DNA from: Mesostigma viride
Lineage: Eukaryota > Streptophyta > Mesostigmatophyceae > Mesostigmatales > Mesostigmataceae
DNA length: 64,000 nucleotides
Direction of reading: 5' to 3'
Assembly (NCBI GenBank): GCA_009746045.1
Contig: RPFO01001209.1
Coordinates: 122,501 to 186,500, forward strand
The translations under genes were made by a program, and so were the position numbers. Below the pieces are notes generated by a model that was not told the DNA's origin, searched no databases, and saw only the letters and a program-made list of their open reading frames with translations. Below are positions 63,783 to 64,000 of the stretch, in pieces (position 1 is the first letter of the stretch; the number at the start of each line of letters is the position of its first letter).

Positions 63783-64000
63783 GGGAGAAACCTCACGTAA
63801 TTGTTACTGATCATAGTCAGAGCCGGTTGATCAATGCGCTTTGCGACTTGCGGGCACAATTAAAGTTGGAACTCCCGCGCTCACAGCCTCCGTTGAGCAA
63901 ACCTGTTTCAATTGCCAACCGAGATGTCAAGTTGTCAAACGAGATGTCAAGTTGACAACCGAAGTGCCTCCTGAACTGTCAACTAAAAGTCTAAAGCCGC

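Overview
This window is eukaryotic nuclear DNA, most plausibly from a green alga. It has no bacterial-style operons. It is almost entirely transposable elements: Copia-type LTR retrotransposons with TSDs, tyrosine-recombinase-type (PAT/DIRS) retroelements with split direct repeats, TIR elements and satellites. PAT-like split repeats are known from Volvox (kangaroo), and a small block near the right end looks like endogenised giant algal virus DNA. The organism assignment is inference; no conserved host housekeeping gene is visible.

Layout. 1-3938: a 382-bp tandem duplication, then a foldback element (828-1498 plus 3871-3938) split by a non-autonomous PAT-like element (1499-3870). 3939-6061: no gene seen. 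6062-8135: a roughly 70-bp satellite. 8338-9605: a GC-rich 48-bp minisatellite. 9606-28975: Copia-1 (+), which carries four nested insertions: a 107-bp foldback MITE, a second PAT-like element (10737-12860), and Copia-2 (14111-25086, -), which itself contains the gag-only Copia-3 (16141-19295, +). 28976-29650: the other half of the minisatellite and a 42-bp repeat. 29651-53716: the same satellite in opposite orientation, cut by a 3.4-kb TIR element, Copia-4 (-), a 1.66-kb TIR element and Copia-5 (-). 53717-57640: a DIRS/PAT-like reverse-transcriptase element. 57641-60300: viral-like block with a Rieske oxygenase, a DUF5832-like gene and a small membrane protein. 60350-64000: simple repeats and a minus-strand, probably decayed or multi-exon, gene set with a Cys/His finger, coiled coil and Gln-rich tail.

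The most interesting signal is shared by Copia-1, -2, -4 and -5. All four have LTRs ending AGTT...AACT instead of TG...CA, each proven by a 5-bp target duplication. In all four a retropepsin-like domain sits between integrase and reverse transcriptase, not between gag and integrase. Its DTG triad reads DTQ or DTN, and the polymerase motif reads HGDD instead of YVDD. Together these suggest a distinct Copia-related lineage. Copia-5 is the best preserved copy, with PR, RT and RNase H in one 708-codon frame.

A second notable system is the tyrosine-recombinase family. Two non-coding elements have an A1-internal-B1-A2-B2 layout and no target duplication. They share a terminal hairpin with the RT-bearing element at 53.7-57.6 kb, which encodes a 2A-like GDVHPNPGP motif between RNase H and a recombinase-like remnant.
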